A stretch of 64,000 nt of DNA from positions 16,904,961 through 16,968,960 of the forward strand of contig NC_135071.1 of NCBI RefSeq assembly GCF_051401765.1. The letters are read 5' to 3'. The DNA comes from Calliopsis andreniformis. Its lineage: Eukaryota; Arthropoda; Insecta; Hymenoptera; Andrenidae. The translations under genes were made by a program, and so were the position numbers. The notes under the pieces are model-generated. The model saw only the letters and a program-made list of their open reading frames with translations. It was not told the origin of the DNA and made no database searches. Shown here piece after piece: positions 22,935 through 33,590 of the stretch; the first letter of the stretch is position 1; every line of letters begins with the position of its first letter.

Positions 22935-23117
22935 GAAGTCTACAGTGAATTCTTTAAAAAAGACTCCTGCAGGAAAGAGATCCCAATATAGAGAAGAAGA
23001 AGTCTACAGTGAATTCTTTAAAAAGAACTGGCGAAGGAAGAAGATCCCAGAAAATATAGAGAAGAAGAAATCTATAGCGAATTTCTTTAAAAAACTTGAC
23101 GCAGGAAAGAGATCCCA
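22935..23117 (+). repeat. Three-copy 64-68-bp tandem repeat
   Basis: GAAGTCTACAGTGAATTCTT begins at 22935 and again at 22999; a diverged third copy (GAAATCTATAGCGAATTTCT) begins about 23067. Each ends in AGATCCCA. The + strand frame stays open through all copies with basic repeats such as EFFKKN and NFFKKL, but has no known domain and lies antisense to the NfI 3' side. Confidence 0.85.
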
Positions 23118-24405
23118 GCCGCGCGGAGTCCCGCGGCTCAGCCCTGGTGCGAACGATTTTTTAATGCACTTTCGGTTCAAGGCAGCTCGAGACGCTGTAT
23201 ACAAAATGTTTCCTCGTGGATGTCCCGCCAGAGGACACCAAAATGCGAAATTCGACGCGCAAACTGCGGATGGAACTTCGTCTTGAGCAGAAACCTGGTG
23301 GCAGGGTGGGTTCAAGCGGCTCGTCGCGGAGCGAATTGAAAATAGAATCGCGAAGCGGTCGAAGGAACAGCCTCTTTATCTAAAAGCACCTTGAATTCTC
23401 GTCAGGAAGCCCTAAAAGCTAGCCTAAGTGTCTCTACCCTAATTGGCACTCTACTCTATACGTATTCTTATCAAAATCGCACGCTGCTAGTTTTGATTCC
23501 ATTTCTGCGTCGAGTGGACTTCGAGTCACGCCTTCCATTCCGAAATATCTTTAGAAAATTTCTCTGCTATACCAGAAATTGGAAGATTTGTGACATCCTC
23601 GAAGTGTCAGAAGTCCTAGACATAATTTTATAAATATTTTTTTGAATCATTTTCTGCGGCAGCTTCAAAGGAACGCGTGACTCGTGATTACGAGGTCCAG
23701 AACGGACTAAAGTCAGCGGAGAAAAGAGCGTTCGCAGTGTGTACGTATCCCGAACCACCCTGGTTTCGTTGTAATTCGCCCGTGGATTTTGTCCGCGTAA
23801 TCGTTGACAGTTTTAACAAAATAAGAAACACGAGGTGTCTCGTTGCAATCCCTATTGGCATCGAGGAAAGTATATTAAAATTCCTTACGCATCTATCGCG
23901 AGTCGTGACCGATTTTTCAATCCCTTCTCTTCCACTTTCCTCCACATCTTCGTTATTCTGCACTGAAATATCAACAAAGAAGAAAGAATCACACCTATTA
24001 AAAAACCCAATTATTTATTTAAAAAAACTGGAGAAAAGTGGATAACGAAAGGATGAAAATCGATCATAGAGAACCAGACTGAATTCTGGGTCTTCAGAAT
24101 TCGAATTCAGGCTCCCTAGCGTATCTCTCTGCCCCTGTGCGTAATAATAACTATAAACGTTCAGGCTGAGCCACCCTTCAGATTTTTAAACTATTCTTAA
24201 ACTGGAAGCTGGAGCAGAAACTTTCGAATTAGTGTTTTAAATGAAATTAATTTCAGAAGAAGATATTAATGAAACAAAATTTTTAACGTTGAATAAAATT
24301 TACTTGGTATTTCTACTTTCTGGAAGCTTTTAGCACTCTAGTGTTTCAACGTGAAGGGTGGTTCACCCCATACGCGATCGATATACCTAGCGCTCCGCAT
24401 AAGAA

Positions 24406-24413
24406 TATTTACA
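24406..24413 (-). promoter_or_regulatory. Pumilio-type element TGTAAATA (NfI strand)
   Basis: TATTTACA on the + strand is UGUAAAUA on the NfI strand, consistent with a 3' UTR location. Confidence 0.3.
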
Positions 24414-24611
24414 TTAATAATCGTTCTCTCCCGTAGTAACCGTAGTGTCATAAAGCGATTAGTAGTTAATTAGTATTAGTAGTAATAGTAGTAGTCAGCG
24501 ATAATAGCGTTCCTCCTCCCCCTCTTCTATAGTAATCGTGGTACTCGTTTTAATAGTGAATAGGCGGTGTAGTAGTAACAACTGTATGCTGTAGTGCCTC
24601 CCTTTTACAAT

Positions 24612-24852
24612 TAGTAGTAAAGTAGCGGTAATAGTAGTAGTAGTAGTAGTAATAGTAGTAATAGTAATAATAGTAGTAGTAATAGTAGTAGTAGTAGTAG
24701 TTTATAATAGCGCTGGTAGTTATTTAGTAGTAGTAGTAGTTGTAATAGTAGTAATAGTAGTAGAGTGGTGGTGGTGAGTGGTATCTTTTTCTCAGTGGCG
24801 GTGCTGATGGTAATGGTGGTGGTGGTGGTGGTGGTACAGTAGTAAATAATAG
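24612..24852 (+). repeat. (TAG)n / (GTG)n compound microsatellite
   Basis: About 240 bp of TAG units with TAA interruptions, passing into GTG units near 24765-24835. The opposite frame is poly-Leu and is an artefact. Confidence 0.9.
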
Positions 24853-26798
24853 TAGTCACCTCGTAGTATTAACAATAGTCGTTGTGTCGCCTCGCGCAGC
24901 GTTTAATAGCGGTACAAGCATTTCTTCTTTCTTTATAGGAATAGTATCGCCATCGCAACCCTTACTCAACGTTGTTATTGCTATTACCGATATTGCTAGT
25001 CTTGATCTTTGTACTATCACTACGAACCAATCGTCAGGGTGCCACCCCTCTCCCCATTATCCTGCTTATTCTCAATACCCAGCAACCTTTCAGCGACACT
25101 CCCCAAATATGCTCAGAAATTAAGCAGAGTTCCCCTAAAAATTAATATCAATTAATTTCCCAGAATATTAAAGCACTTAGCACACAGAGGCATGCAAGCA
25201 ACGAAAAAGGGAAGAATGTAAAGAAAGTCAACCATCGCCTTCGAAACGATCGCCATCTTATTTCTCATCGACAGAACTGAACAGACGTGGCTAAAAACGA
25301 AACAAACCGAACTAAAAGTACAGAAAACGATTCTCAGTAGTATCGAGCGATGAAAGAGAGTCGTTCCAAAAGAAGGCGCGAAAGATCCGTCGTGTACGTT
25401 CGCTGATAATTGGCAAGAGAGGTTCGTTGCACCCTTTCGATCTCACTCGAAGAGAGAAATAAGAAGGAAGTGACTTTACAAACCCAATAAGAACCACCTC
25501 GAAACTACCTGGTCGTCTAGCGAGTACATTAAGCGCATTTTAATCGGGGGATTCCTCGAGAATGAATATCTTAGGAGTTACAAACTGGACAGGTTCGCCC
25601 CTCGTGCTTGCTTTCAACCCTTCGGTTGCCAGCCGCTCGAAACGATTGCTATGTTATATTATGAATCACTTTATTATGAAGCTGAGTTCTTTATCTGAAA
25701 CTGGAATTCCTTCGATGTTAGTTTGGGAACTTGCGTAGCTTAATGTTTAAAGGAGATTCAATCGTGCAGGCGTCTGGCAGCAGAAAGTTCTGTCATGGTC
25801 AGACACCCTCTCAACGTACACAGTCGACGGAAAGCACTTTGGACAATAGTTTAGGACACCTTCGTTCGTTGTCGTCGAGTTCGATGCATTACGTATGTAA
25901 TTCCTGCGCGACGTACACTAAATTCCTAATAGTTAATAATTATATAGATCTCTCACTATCTCAAAATTTTTTTTTTCCTTCTCGCGTCCCTTTATCGCTC
26001 GCCACAAGTCCTTTCACACGCACATTCTTCTCCTTCTCCTCTTCCTCCTTCGTCTTCTCCTTCTTCGGCATCGTTCGCCTTCATCGTCCATTTAAACGTA
26101 CATTTTTATCAAATAACGTACTCGTAATTAGTTAACCGCTTAAATTACGAAGTAATCAATATTTAAATATTCACTTTGTTTCTAACTAGCAGCCTCTGAT
26201 GTACTAGTACGCACTAGTCTCCCTTCTCCGTGTTTCTCTGTTTCACTAGTGTCAGCACTAGCCTGAGCATTTAGGCAATTATCAACGATACAATTTATAA
26301 AGTTATTAATCATTATTATCATCCGTGGATCGTGGATCGGTTATTCTCAGCTTCGATTTGTTCGTCGATCGGCTCCCCTCGACCGTTTGCTTCTTATCCC
26401 TTTCTCTCTTTCATACCTTTTTTTTGTGTTTCACTTTCACGATTTTTGTAAAAACGCTTCGTTGTCGAGAAGAAGCCCCTTCCGCCGCTATATCGCGTCT
26501 AAACAAGCGTGTGTGTTTGTGTGAGTGTGTTTAGTGTTCCTTCATAAATATTATAAAAAAATATAATAGAAAATTATAATTTCGTTATAATATTTATAAG
26601 CTACTCGATTGGCACTAGAAACTTTTTTCTTTCCTCTTTTTTTTTTTTTCTCGTTTTGTTCTGTTTTCGTCGCTAAACCCTTCCTCGAAGAGTGCAGATT
26701 CGTGTGTTACGGTCTCCTCTACTCTAAAGTATTCTAAAATTTTACAAAATATCGCGACGACCGTTCTGACGACGCGACGAACGCGGCCTCGTTTGGTG

Positions 26799-26806
26799 TA
26801 TGTACA
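26799..26806 (-). promoter_or_regulatory. Pumilio-type element TGTACATA (NfI strand)
   Basis: TATGTACA on the + strand is UGUACAUA on the NfI strand, about 1 kb past the NfI stop codon. Confidence 0.35.
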
Positions 26807-26998
26807 AAAACGCCTTCGGAAGGGTTCTCTCGAAGCAGGAAGAACAGGAAACTCTTAGCTGCGAGATCGTCGATTATCCTCCTAGTTCCCCTCTTTTATC
26901 TATCCTCTTGACACTTTAATCGGCGGGGGCCGATCGACGAGTACCGAAGAACGCTCGAACAAGAAACGAAAGGAGGCCCACGCGTCCTCCTGCAGTTC

Positions 26999-27029
<31 letters not shown>

Positions 27030-27810
27030 GTCACGAATTACACAGCGCTGAGAGAGGAGAAGAAAGCTTCCGGTGTGGCTGGGAGGCCCTTCGACGAGCA
27101 CAGTAATAATTGACCGAAACGTTAACCCTCTGAGGTCAGAGCTCCTACGTCACAGTTCACATCAAGCAAACCTTCAAGTCCCTTTGAATAAATCTACCCC
27201 AAAACCGCGTTGCTTTTCTCCCAATCAGCAGAAGACACCCCGAGGAACACCTCAACCCACCCAAACCCGAAACTCCTCATCTACCTCAACACCTTCGCTG
27301 CCCATCAGAAACCACAACCCATCTCCAAACTGCCAGCCTCGCACCTCCCCGTTAACCAACCACAGATGTCTCACGCGATGACGCGTGAGCGGCCCTCCGA
27401 GGAAAACGCCTCGTCACGCGCCAGCGCGTGATCGGCAGCGAACGTGTCAGCAGGAACCGAGACTTTCAAAGGTTCAGGGACCCACGAACCAGGAACAGTA
27501 TCCAGCAGACCTCAGAGGGTCAAGTGTTGCCCCGCGTCCCTGGGACTTCGCCTACGATCGCCCATCGATCGATCGATCTCCGTGTGCCTCGCCCCTACCG
27601 GAAGTGACACGGTTCCCCAGCGCGTCCGACTACACACTACGATCAGACTCTCAGGCACTCGATTCTCCGCGGGCTTCGGTCGCGAAGCTGAACACGACAC
27701 GAGGAATCCTGACGATTCCCGTCCGCTTCTGGGTAACTATCGTACGCGGTGAGCAACGACCCCGTGGAACATGCGAGCTTCTCGAGACTTTCCGGTCGGC
27801 GCCTCCAGTG

Positions 27811-28108
27811 TCACGGGGGAGACTTGGGCCGACCGCTCTTGTCCTGCATCACTTGCTGCTGCTGCTGCTGCTGCTGGGCGGCCTGCTGCTGCTGCTGCTG
27901 GGGCGTCGGTTGCTGCTGCTGCTGCTGCTGGTGATGGTGGGACGTCGGGTCGCCGCCCACGCCCAGCTCGGCGCCCATCAGACCACCGCCGCTCTTGTCT
28001 ACCACGCTGCTCGTGTGCACGGGGTGGAAGTAGCGCTCTGGAAAACGGTACAGGCGGTTAGAGGGCAGGCTCTTCTTGGGCTGGGTACACTGCGGTGAGT
28101 AGCTGTAG
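27811..28108 (-). CDS. NfI: Nuclear factor I, terminal exon (polyglutamine tail)
   Basis: Encodes (H)YSYSPQCTQPKKSLPSNRL, then YRFPERYFHPVHTSSVVDKS, GGGLMGAELGVGG, HHH, Q7-PTP-Q6-AA-Q8, VMQDKSGRPKSPP and TGA at 27811-27813. Acceptor GTACCACAG before 28108. Its single leading base completes the split His codon left by the previous exon (CA|C), so the phase fits exactly. The polyQ is coded by CAG with occasional CAA and is visible as CTG repeats on the + strand. Q-rich tails often act in transcriptional activation. Another acceptor (CACCGCAG before 28089, phase 0) could join directly to the 29524 exon. Confidence 0.75.
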
Positions 28109-28793
28109 CTGTGGTACAATTTTTAAGGGTTTTCAAGTGCTGGAGGCTTGCGAAGAGGGGTTCTATTTGTCGTTGAGTCGTCTAGGGGCTGGGGGCTTTC
28201 GGTTTTGTGGTGTTGAGGGAGAAGGTTTAGTGAGCAGGGGGTTTCTAAGAAGAGCTACTGAATGGCTTTTCTTAGAGTGGATTATGTGCAATATTGGGGA
28301 ATTTGAGAAGGATCTTTTTTAGTTATACGAGTGTGTTGCGATTGAGGCAGAATCTGAATTGTACAGAAAGTATATGTAATATCTAAGGTTCTCTATTTTG
28401 TAATTTTTGTGTCTCATGAAGGAATTAACCCATCCTTGTACTTTTTGTAATATCAGAACGAGTAGACTGTGGATCTTTATACAAATTTCTGTTTTATCTT
28501 ATATCTTTATCTTTATAGCTCATTGTCTATCACTGCATGAATGGACTAGAGAAACCTGTGACTCGCTAGAAACTAATAACGAGTGAATACTACACTGTAC
28601 TAAGCCTGAGAATAAGTAGCCACTTCCTCAAACTCTAAGAACCTTAAAAATTGCAATGAAGCTATAGCTATGCACAGCGATGTAGTGTTTTAGAAGTGTT
28701 CCGGTACTGTTTCTGCGCTGCATGATGGTTATCTTGGTCAGCAGATGGTCGGGACTTGAAGTATTAAATTCCTTGAAATCATGACACTATTAC
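28109..28793 (-). other. NfI last intron (retainable)
   Basis: 685 nt. Its donor GTAATA overlaps an in-frame TAA, so non-splicing ends the protein at once. Nothing else recognised. Confidence 0.7.
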
Positions 28794-29032
28794 TGACCCT
28801 CGTCCATGGTGGAAGGCGGTTCGCTGGCAGTTCCAGTGATGATGGGCGCGATCATATTATAATCGTCCTCCAGGTTGATGAAGGGTGCAGTGTTCCAGCG
28901 TGGTGGCACGTTAGAGACTGATCTCTGAGTGGCCACTGGCCTCGTCACCGAAACGGGGGACGAAAAGAGGGAGAGGTTCGTCGGAGAGATCACCCCTGAC
29001 ATCGAGCTGATGGAGGGGTACGTGAATATTTG
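28794..29032 (-). CDS. NfI: Nuclear factor I, exon 9 of in-window set
   Basis: Encodes QIFTYPSISSMSGVISPTNL, SLFSSPVSVTRPVATQRSVS, NVPPRWNTAPFINLEDDYNM, IAPIITGTASEPP and STMDEG. Ser/Thr/Pro-rich, as in the NFI transactivation region. Acceptor CTCTTCGCAG before 29032. The donor CA|GTAATA after 28794 leaves phase 2. If the intron is kept, the frame reads CAG then TAA (28790-28792), giving a short form ending MDEGQ. Confidence 0.85.
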
Positions 29033-29523
29033 CTGCGAAGAGAAGAAGAAGACATTAGAATCATTGTGAATAATTAAGAAGTTAAAATTGATATACAACT
29101 ACGTTTTTGGTGACTAAGTATGGACTTCAAAATAATGCAGTACTCCCTTTTTTGACAAACAATTATGAATTTTATAATAACGTAGAAATACGTCTTCAGC
29201 AATCAACTATGGACTTTAACCCTCTGTATCAAACGACGTATATATACGTTCTGTGTATTTAGTTAAAATCTGGATGACGTACACACACGTTCTGTACACT
29301 TTGATCGACTCAGGTGACGTATACATACATTCTACATATTTTGATTAAATCCAGCTAACGTAAGTATACAGTCCATGTATTTTAATTGAACCTAGGCGAA
29401 GCATATATACATCCAAAGAACTGTTCTTGAACACTTTTATTTCTTCCAAGACACCCCGTTGATTCAAAGGGCTAAAATGATATAAAACTACGCCAGCAGC
29501 TACAAAGTATGCGAATCCCTCAC
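29033..29523 (-). other. NfI intron with 41-bp tandem repeats
   Basis: 491 nt between the 29524 and 29032 exons. About 40% of it is the 41-bp repeat annotated at 29235-29420. Confidence 0.85.
29235..29420. repeat. 41-bp minisatellite, five diverged copies
   Basis: Unit anchors (GACGTA or variants) lie at 29235, 29276, 29316, 29357 and 29398, i.e. 40-41 bp apart. Each holds a purine-pyrimidine palindrome like ACGTATATATACGT followed by TCTGTGTATTT and a GATTAAA-like end. Copies decay from left to right. Confidence 0.8.
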
Positions 29524-29886
29524 CTGTCCAGGTTGGGAGTGAAAGTGAGCAAAGGTGTATTCGCGGCTGGTGTGGGGCGCGGTGACGAGGATCCTGGCTG
29601 GGCTCTTCCTTCCTGCGGGATCGACGGAGCTCTGGCAACCGGAGCTGACGAGGCCCACAGCGGCCGCGGCTGCCATCTGCTCCTGGTTCGACGCCAGCTC
29701 CGATGGGTCCGTGGGCGAGGTCGACGAGGTGGGGGGTGAGTTTGAGCTCGCTGCCGTCAGCTCGCCCGTTGACCTGATGATCGCGACGGGCCTGGCCATC
29801 GGGGCAGGCGGCGGCGGCGGGAGCATCGAGCTCGGATAATACTGAGAGAACTTTTGCATGCCAGTGCGGGGTCCAGCTAGCTGCGC
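29524..29886 (-). CDS. NfI: Nuclear factor I, proline-rich activation exon
   Basis: Encodes AQLAGPRTGMQKFSQYYPSS, then MLPPPPPAPMARPVAI, TGELTAASSNSPPTSSTSPT, DPSELASNQEQM and a tail ending SREYTFAHFHSQPGQ. The block MLPPPPPAPMARP aligns with MLPPPPPPPMARP of vertebrate NFI, and SSTSPTDPS with its TSPTYS segment. This is the proline-rich transactivation domain that gives the CTF/NFI family its activating function. Acceptor TATTTCCAG before 29886, donor GGACAG|GTGAGG after 29524, phase 0 both sides. Confidence 0.93.
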
Positions 29887-31072
29887 CTGGAAATACCACA
29901 CACCCACCGATCAACGTCGTCGACCCATGCGTGATCCACTCACCCCGTTTACTCTCTAGCAATCTTAGATACAGTTGAGGCGAGCCCCTTGTTTGCCTTC
30001 TCGAGGATTCGATGGTGGAGGTGGAGATGAAGGGGATTGGTACTGTTTTATAGCAGTGGCAGTGTGTATATTGAGTAAGGGTCAATGGCAATGTGTGTTG
30101 CAAACGTGGGGCTACTCAACGTGTCTCAATTTTAACAATTCTAGACACTCTACTTATTAACATATATATATGTATAAACATTTTGAGAAAATAAGAATTT
30201 GGAAGACAATTTTTTGTAATTCCATACATCGCAACGTTAATATTGATTCTAGTTTATGTAAAAAAAATAGTCCAGGGCGATTGGAGCACGGATGACCACA
30301 GGTCGCAGAATCCGCCACCGTCGTCTCGACTCCCATCACTCAAAAGCTCCGTTCACCAAACTTTGTGTACCATATCTGCCAAAGAACACGAACTTTCAAT
30401 CCCAAATTTCTGTGTATCTGCCATTAAGCTGGGTCTACATTACATGTTACATAACAAAGTTATGTAACGTTTTCGAAAACAGGAAAGAGACATATGTATG
30501 ACATCTCTTTTCTCTATTCCCTAAGGATGGGTCTACACTACATGTTATATAACTTTTTAAGGTACATGTCCACTTGTGAGTAAAACTATCGCGAATTACT
30601 CTCGAGAGTGTTTTCAGATAGTGAATCTATCTCAGACACTATCTCTCAGTTACTCTCAATGCAATATGAGATATTAAATACACTATCTGAGAGTACTACC
30701 AATAAGCAACTCGCGATACCTTCACTCTCAAGTGAACACGCACCCTTAGAAAACAGAAAAGAAAGACATAAAGACACTCTTTTCCATTTTCTAAAAAACT
30801 ACACAACTTTGTCATACAACACGTAATGCAGACCCACCTTAAAAAGTTACACAACCCTGTTACACAACACGTAACGTAGACCCAGCTTTAACCCTCTAAT
30901 TCCACCTCAAAACAATTACAATTCACTGCCAAATGTCCCCAGGATATTTTTCCCTGAAAGAACTACATTCCCCCAGATCTCGAAATTGCTCAAAAGAATT
31001 TACAGCAATCGGAACAGAGCTTCCTCGGCCTGGCGTCGACGACGTGGCGGCTTTAAAGGATCCGGAAGCTAC
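29887..31072 (-). other. NfI intron containing a nested inverted-repeat element
   Basis: 1,186 nt. About 460 nt is the MITE at 30427-30887. The remainder is AT-rich without further recognisable features. Confidence 0.85.
30427..30887. mobile_element. Nested MITE with TTA target duplication
   Basis: Left end AGCTGGGTCTACATTACATG and right end mirrored by CACGTAACGTAGACCCAGCT form imperfect inverted repeats of about 40 bp, flanked by TTA on both sides (30424-30426 and 30888-30890). A second inner pair (GGGTCTACACTACATG near 30531 and GTAATGCAGACCCA near 30824) folds inside. A 3-bp TTA duplication suggests PIF/Harbinger; a TTAA reading would suggest piggyBac. No transposase frame. Confidence 0.8.
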
Positions 31073-31260
31073 CTGGGGCAGTTGCTGGGTATTCTCGGCC
31101 TCCTGGCAGACGAACGTCACGAAATCCGAGAGGGTGTCGTGACCGTTCTCGGGGTACTTGACCACCCCCGTCGAGGCGGGGTGCTCTGGCTGGTAGTAGG
31201 CGAGACCGGACATACTCTGACCGGAACCACCGGCCAGTCCTTCGTGCGGAGAGTGCAATC
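31073..31260 (-). CDS. NfI: Nuclear factor I, exon with LxDFVTFVCQEA motif
   Basis: Encodes (G)LHSPHEGLAGGSGQSMSGL, AYYQPEHPASTGVVKYPENG and HDTLSDFVTFVCQEAENTQQ LPQ. The segment GHDTLSDFVTFVCQEA aligns with the conserved vertebrate stretch QETLKEFVQLVCPDAGQQ that lies just before the proline-rich domain. Acceptor TGTTTCAG before 31260 (completes a split Gly) and donor CCCCAG|GTAGCT after 31073 (phase 0). Confidence 0.92.
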
Positions 31261-31633
31261 CTGAAACACAATTCACCACTGTCATCGACTGGCTGTCGTT
31301 CGCCCAGGGGGCCACGACGAACCACCCCCTAAACCCATCCACCTGGGAATCGACTCCGTTTCGCGCCCCTCCGAAGGGGCGGTGCTCCTCTCGTCAATCA
31401 TCCTGACGTTATTACGTTACTCCTCTAAGGACTTAATGGATAATTTATTCGCGGGAGAAGCTGCTATCCGTGCGTTGAATAATATTAATAATTATCGAAT
31501 CTCGTGTTAATTGAATGGGGGAGTTGAAGAATAGTGCAAGTCCAGAAACCACGTTTCGAGATACTGGATATCAAAGTGGAGTCCTGTGCATTTAACACAG
31601 AGGGTGTTAAGTGCATTTCTTTTCTGCATGGCT

Positions 31634-31823
31634 TAATATACTTTAGCTCTGAGATTCAGATGTGGGATCTAATAGGGTTCACTTGTTTTCTGTTTAATTG
31701 AATATACTCTAGCTTTGTTCTCCAGATATAGAGGCCACTAGGATCCACTTATTTCGTCTGATTTAATATACCCTGCTTCTAAGGTCCAGATATGGTATCA
31801 ACTAGGCTCCACTCTTTCTGTCT
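31634..31823. repeat. Three-copy about 65-bp tandem repeat
   Basis: TTAATATACTTTAGCTCTGA, GAATATACTCTAGCTTTGTT and TTAATATACCCTGCTTCTAA start about 31634, 31700 and 31764. Each is followed by CAGATRTRG and a GGNTCCACT block. Confidence 0.7.
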
Positions 31824-32261
31824 GACTACAAACATTTATTGTCTCAACCCGCTTGAGCCCCAGGGTTCAGCTATACTCTTCAGCTGTACTCTTATATTTC
31901 AAAATCTCTGATGCTGGACATGCACTGCTCGTCAGCCCCACGATTCAATCGACTCGATAATAAGGCAGCTCTACTGCAAACACTGGCAAGTGTCTGAACT
32001 CGTGACGCGAGATAACGTCTAGATTTCGGTATTAATCGAATGCCGGGAAGTTTTCGAAGCGCAATCTGCAGACAGTGTTAATAACCGTTAAGACGGGGAG
32101 CGTTAACGAAGCTGGAAAGTTAGCCGGAACGGATCTCGCGGCGAGAGTTTAGTAGAAGAGGGAGCAAACAGAGGTAACGATTGCCGCTGTAAGTCTGTTA
32201 GGGGGTGGTTTTAGTGGTGTTTCAAGGGGGTGAGGGTGGGGGCGACCAACTATAACGATCG

Positions 32262-32320
32262 TGTTAAGTATATATATATGTATATATATGTGTACGCATA
32301 TATATACACACATATATAGA
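32262..32320. repeat. (TA)n/(TATG)n microsatellite
   Basis: TATATATATGTATATATATGTG and related units; similar tracts recur at 32560-32650 and 32745-32810. Confidence 0.85.
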
Positions 32321-32513
32321 AGGCACTCCAAGCGTGAGGCTGGCTGGCTGAAATGTACATGTATTTATATACGCGTGTACGCGCGCGTGCGCGTCATCGA
32401 ATTCCATTTTCGCCGATTCCGTGAACGATTGGGGAAATATCAGCTCCTTGTATCTCGGGCAATGAAACGTTATTTTCGATGGAAGAAGTTTGTTGAGACT
32501 CGTCAGAGTGCGC

Positions 32514-32532
32514 GCGAGCGCGCGCGCGCGCG
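32514..32532. repeat. (GC)n alternating tract
   Basis: GCGCGCGAGCGCGCGCGCGCG, a purine-pyrimidine alternation of the type able to adopt Z-DNA. Confidence 0.8.
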
Positions 32533-32872
32533 TTCACGTATATCACGCACATGTGGATATATACATGTATGTATATATACATATGGTTTATGTATATATA
32601 TATATTGGTTATATGTAGACAGATAAAGATATATATAGATATATATAGTGCAACAACAAACATCAAACAGCAAGGTAACAACGATTAAACAACACATCAA
32701 GAAACATCAAGGATAACAACAACATCAACATCAATAATACAATGATATACATATATACGTGATATATATATGTATGCATGTATGTATGTATATATATATA
32801 TGTATATGGTATAAACAACAACACCAACATCGCAACAACAATAGAGTATAGTAATATAAGGTAGTATCGTAC

Positions 32873-32890
32873 GGAGAGAGAGATAGAGAG

Positions 32891-32953
<63 letters not shown>

Positions 32954-32966
32954 AAGAGAGATATAC
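32873..32966 (+). repeat. (GA)n with GATA interruptions
   Basis: About 95 bp of GAGAGA with periodic GATAGA units. On the NfI strand it is a polypyrimidine tract. Confidence 0.9.
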
Positions 32967-33460
32967 AGACAGAGTGTGTATGAGCATTAAACAATAGTTC
33001 AATCAAGGTTTCCAAAATTAATCGTATCAATCAATCAATCAAGGTCAATTAAGTCAATGTAATTAGAATATATATATCCATCCAGCATACGACATACCCA
33101 GAGCATTGGCCGTGTGAGAGTGAGTGAGAGACAGAGATATAATTATTGGTGTGCACGGTTCAGAGCCAGGGCACGGCCTCGATCGTTCGGCGATCCATGG
33201 ATCCAAGGGTCCCGTGGAAGTTCACCGCGTCGATTACGCGGCAACGACGCGAAACAAATTCGAACTCGAAACTCCGTCTCGAAATTAGAATTCTTTTCTC
33301 GAGAACCGAACGTCCCGAGGTCCTGAGATTCAATGGGAATGCCCACCGAATCCCAGCAGCAACGAACCTTCCACTTTGACCCGCGCGGAGGGACTCGCCA
33401 CGACCCGAGGCCGCGCCCTTAAAAATAGTAATACGTGAACAGGTGGGTGTAACAGGGTGG

Positions 33461-33461
33461 G

Positions 33462-33494
<33 letters not shown>

Positions 33495-33590
33495 GAACAG
33501 ACAGACAGACAGACAGCGACAGCTAGCTTACCAGGTAGACCGGTACTACGCAGTTAGCGAGAAATGCCGTCCGTCTGTCTGTCTGTCCGT
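33461..33590. repeat. (CAGA)n and facing (TCTG)n microsatellite pair
   Basis: GACAGACAGACAGACAGACA-type units at 33463-33517 face a complementary GTCTGTCTGTCTGTC tract at 33570-33586, so the two can pair. A third diverged block follows near 33740-33765. Confidence 0.85.

Larger units (their letters stand above)
19936..27810 (-). other. NfI 3' side: probable long 3' UTR and flank
   Basis: Lies after the NfI stop on the gene strand, with no coding exon recognised. Contains two Pumilio-type sites on the - strand, (TA)n and (TAG)n microsatellites, and a pyrimidine-rich stretch at 26020-26060. Where the transcript ends is not visible; several TTTATT (AATAAA on the gene strand) occur, for example near 22632 and 24013. 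A 3' UTR of several kb is inferred from the lack of another gene and from the PUF sites. Confidence 0.4.

Noticed and set aside
24611..24859. 82-codon - strand poly-Thr/Leu frame
   Set aside because: Translation of a (TAG)n/(GTG)n microsatellite.
27811..28089. NfI last exon starting at CTQPKK (CACCGCAG acceptor)
   Set aside because: Possible only by skipping the 28794-29032 exon; the GTACCACAG acceptor fits the phase of that exon better. Kept as an alternative isoform only.
27385..28098. 237-codon + strand frame with poly-Leu
   Set aside because: It is the complement of the NfI polyQ exon (CTG read on the other strand) plus 3' side sequence; no domain.
29345..30103. 252-codon - strand frame, longest in the window
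   Set aside because: Overlaps the NfI proline-rich exon in another frame and runs through introns and the 41-bp repeat; the true frame is set by MLPPPPPAPMARP.
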